This document shows positions 62,894 to 64,000 of a stretch of DNA of 64,000 nucleotides, piece after piece. The notes below the pieces were generated by a model. It worked only from the letters and a program-made list of their open reading frames with translations. It was not told the DNA's origin and ran no database searches. This DNA is from Cryptomeria japonica. Its lineage: Eukaryota > Streptophyta > Pinopsida > Cupressales > Cupressaceae. Position numbers and translations under genes: made by a program. The stretch covers positions 181,482,951 to 181,546,950 of the forward strand of contig NC_081413.1 of assembly GCF_030272615.1 (NCBI RefSeq). The letters run 5' to 3'. How positions within the stretch are numbered: position 1 is the stretch's first letter; every line of letters starts with the position of its first letter.

Positions 62894-63040
62894 GCAAAAG
62901 CGCTATCCCAATGAGCACAAGCACTATCCTAACGAGCAAAAGCACTATCCTAAACAACAAAAACACTAACCTGGAAGGCAAAAGTGCTATCTTAAGCAAC
63001 AAAAGCGCTAACGAGTGTGACGAAGGCGCTATCTTACTAC
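62894..63040 (-). repeat. 21-bp tandem repeat in the Gypsy leader, seven copies
   Basis: Seven adjacent 21-base units carry the core CAAAAGCGCTAT or variants (units start at 62894, 62915, 62936, 62957, 62978, 62999 and 63020). Scattered further copies of AAAAGCGYTAA occur to 63180. Their reverse complement, TAGCGCTTTTG, resembles the TAGCRCATTTG words at the other end of the element. Confidence 0.9.
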
Positions 63041-63232
63041 TCGAATGCATGAATTCATGATTAAAAGATCTATTCTATTGAAAACAGATGCTAACCTAAC
63101 TGATAAAAGCGCTAACTTACTCAACAAATGTGCAGTCAAATTTCATAGATGCATGAAACTGACTTACAAAAGCGTTAAATTGATTTTGCAAGAATAAGAC
63201 AGGATATTAGAAAAGGTAAGTACGAGGCCCGA

Positions 63233-63250
63233 GCCCCACGGTGGGCACCA
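63233..63250 (-). other. Gypsy primer-binding site
   Basis: The minus strand reads TGGTGCCCACCGTGGGGC four bases after the LTR. This form is typical of plant Gypsy primer sites. I do not assign the tRNA. Confidence 0.75.
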
Positions 63251-63254
63251 AAAA

Positions 63255-63563
63255 TGTTGAGGTTAAAGTTGAACTCCAAAGAAATATCCTAAAACTTGTT
63301 AGTCCAATCATAAAATATAAAAAGGAAAGCTACATGAGACTTAACTTCAACCAATGAAGTAACATGAACTAAAAAAACAAAACAATATTATACCTTTCAT
63401 GATTTACACCTCATTGTGTCCTAACTCCACTATTCCTGGTTACAGATTATTTGCTCTTAGATAAGAACTTTTACCTTCCAAGATGGCATATGAAGCATGG
63501 ATTGATAGTTAACTAATACTATGATATACATATGCAAATGATTTAAGCTAACATGATATTAAG
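63255..63563 (-). repeat. Gypsy 5' LTR, visible part
   Basis: It opens TGTTGAGGTT on the plus strand, like 31407. It stays alignable to GATATTAAG at 63563, where an insertion starts. The rest of the LTR lies beyond the window. Confidence 0.88.
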
Positions 63564-64000
63564 TGGTGCAGGAGCACCTATGGAGGCAAGGTACACTAGG
63601 GTCACTGATAGGCCCTCATGAAGAATCAATGAGAAATGAAGTCTAAAAGGCATTTAAGGTCTTAAAACAATGTAATCATGGCCAATAGATCCAATAAATG
63701 TAATGAATTGTAATAGAAAGGTCAAAAAGTGTAAAATTGGCAAAATTGGCAATTAGGCCTAGAAAGGGCTAAAATTGGGTTTTGAAGGGTAGAATAGGTT
63801 TGTGAAGAATAAAGCATGTTTGAAATGTTTATAAAGTCATCTTAAGACCATTTTTATGTGTTGTTAGAGTTAGGGGTCAATTTGTTTCATATTGACAACT
63901 TTGTTTGTCAAATGACAACTTTTTGAGCAACTTTTATTGTCAAAATTGCAAAAAATGACAAAAATAGGTGGTTAGAGGTAGTTGGGTGGTTATGGTTCAG
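63564..64000. mobile_element. Start of another element inserted in the Gypsy 5' LTR
   Basis: At 63564 the LTR sequence is replaced by TGGTGCAGGAGCACC and unrelated DNA up to the window end, whereas the other LTR continues CTATGATAAG from 31685. TTAAG (63559-63563) is a candidate target duplication. A TG start suggests an LTR. There is no coding sequence in the visible 437 bases. Confidence 0.55.

Larger units (their letters stand above)
31407..64000 (-). mobile_element. Giant Tat/Ogre-like Ty3/Gypsy element (5' LTR runs off the window)
   Basis: The minus-strand element has LTR termini TG...CA at 31407 and 63255. Its order is PBS, gag, protease, RT, RNase H, second RNase H, integrase, antisense reading frame, polypurine tract and 3' LTR. 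Without the 15.8-kb insertion at 43454-59229 the element is about 17 kb. Two RNase H domains and extra reading frames are hallmarks of the Tat/Ogre lineage (established knowledge). All reading frames carry stops and frameshifts, so the copy is dead. Confidence 0.9.

Noticed and set aside
62894-63040. CRISPR-like spaced repeat
   Set aside because: Units are contiguous 21-mers without spacers, in a plant retrotransposon leader.

Overview
The window is AT-rich, repeat-dominated nuclear DNA of a seed plant. Plant-specific LTR retrotransposon lineages, a plant mobile domain reading frame, multi-kilobase nesting and the absence of any intact gene support this. The long, old, non-collapsed nested elements suggest a large-genome plant. 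From memory, the style of the plant mobile domain and transposase-like proteins resembles gymnosperm sequences, but that assignment is an inference. I find no intact host gene, tRNA, rRNA or CRISPR array. Nearly everything is transposon, satellite or decayed duplicate.

Left part (1-31018). A multi-kilobase unit occurs in four partial copies (starting near 1, 14258, 18061 and 24872). It carries small minus-strand exon-like fragments of a gene I do not recognise. Copies 1 and 3 pair with each other, as do copies 2 and 4, so a two-copy block was duplicated about 19.2 kb apart. In block 1 the stretch 3014-14257 replaces about 2.7 kb of block 2. It holds a 568-bp tandem duplication, a 1.2-kb CT-rich tract, and a two-gene DNA-transposon-like unit. 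In that unit a plus-strand DDE-like transposase pseudogene (6068-9021) faces a convergent minus-strand multi-exon pseudogene (12056-13855). Between them lie short tandem repeats and a 359-bp satellite array, and an array of CGTACG motifs lies at the right end.

Right part (31019-64000) is a four-level nest. A Copia-type LTR fragment (31019-31406) is interrupted by a minus-strand Tat/Ogre-like Ty3/Gypsy element. The Gypsy element runs from 31407 past the window end and is about 17 kb without its insertions. It has 1095-bp LTRs, gag, protease with G-patch, RT, two RNase H domains, integrase, and an antisense plant mobile domain reading frame between pol and the 3' LTR. Its gag/protease junction is interrupted by a minus-strand non-autonomous LTR element (43454-59229, target duplication AAGGA). 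That element has no pol and encodes a coiled-coil/zinc-knuckle protein plus a second, roughly 1000-residue unknown protein. The second frame is in turn interrupted by a plus-strand Copia element (45406-52100, target duplication GAATC, initiator-Met primer site). The 3' internal end of the non-autonomous element is nearly identical to that of the Copia element, which suggests that relatives of the Copia element supplied its replication machinery. A further insertion starts at 63564 inside the Gypsy 5' LTR.

All reading frames are broken. In several of them (the transposase gene, its partner and Copia) most breaks are stops one transition away from the likely ancestral codon, the pattern expected from decay of methylated, silenced DNA.
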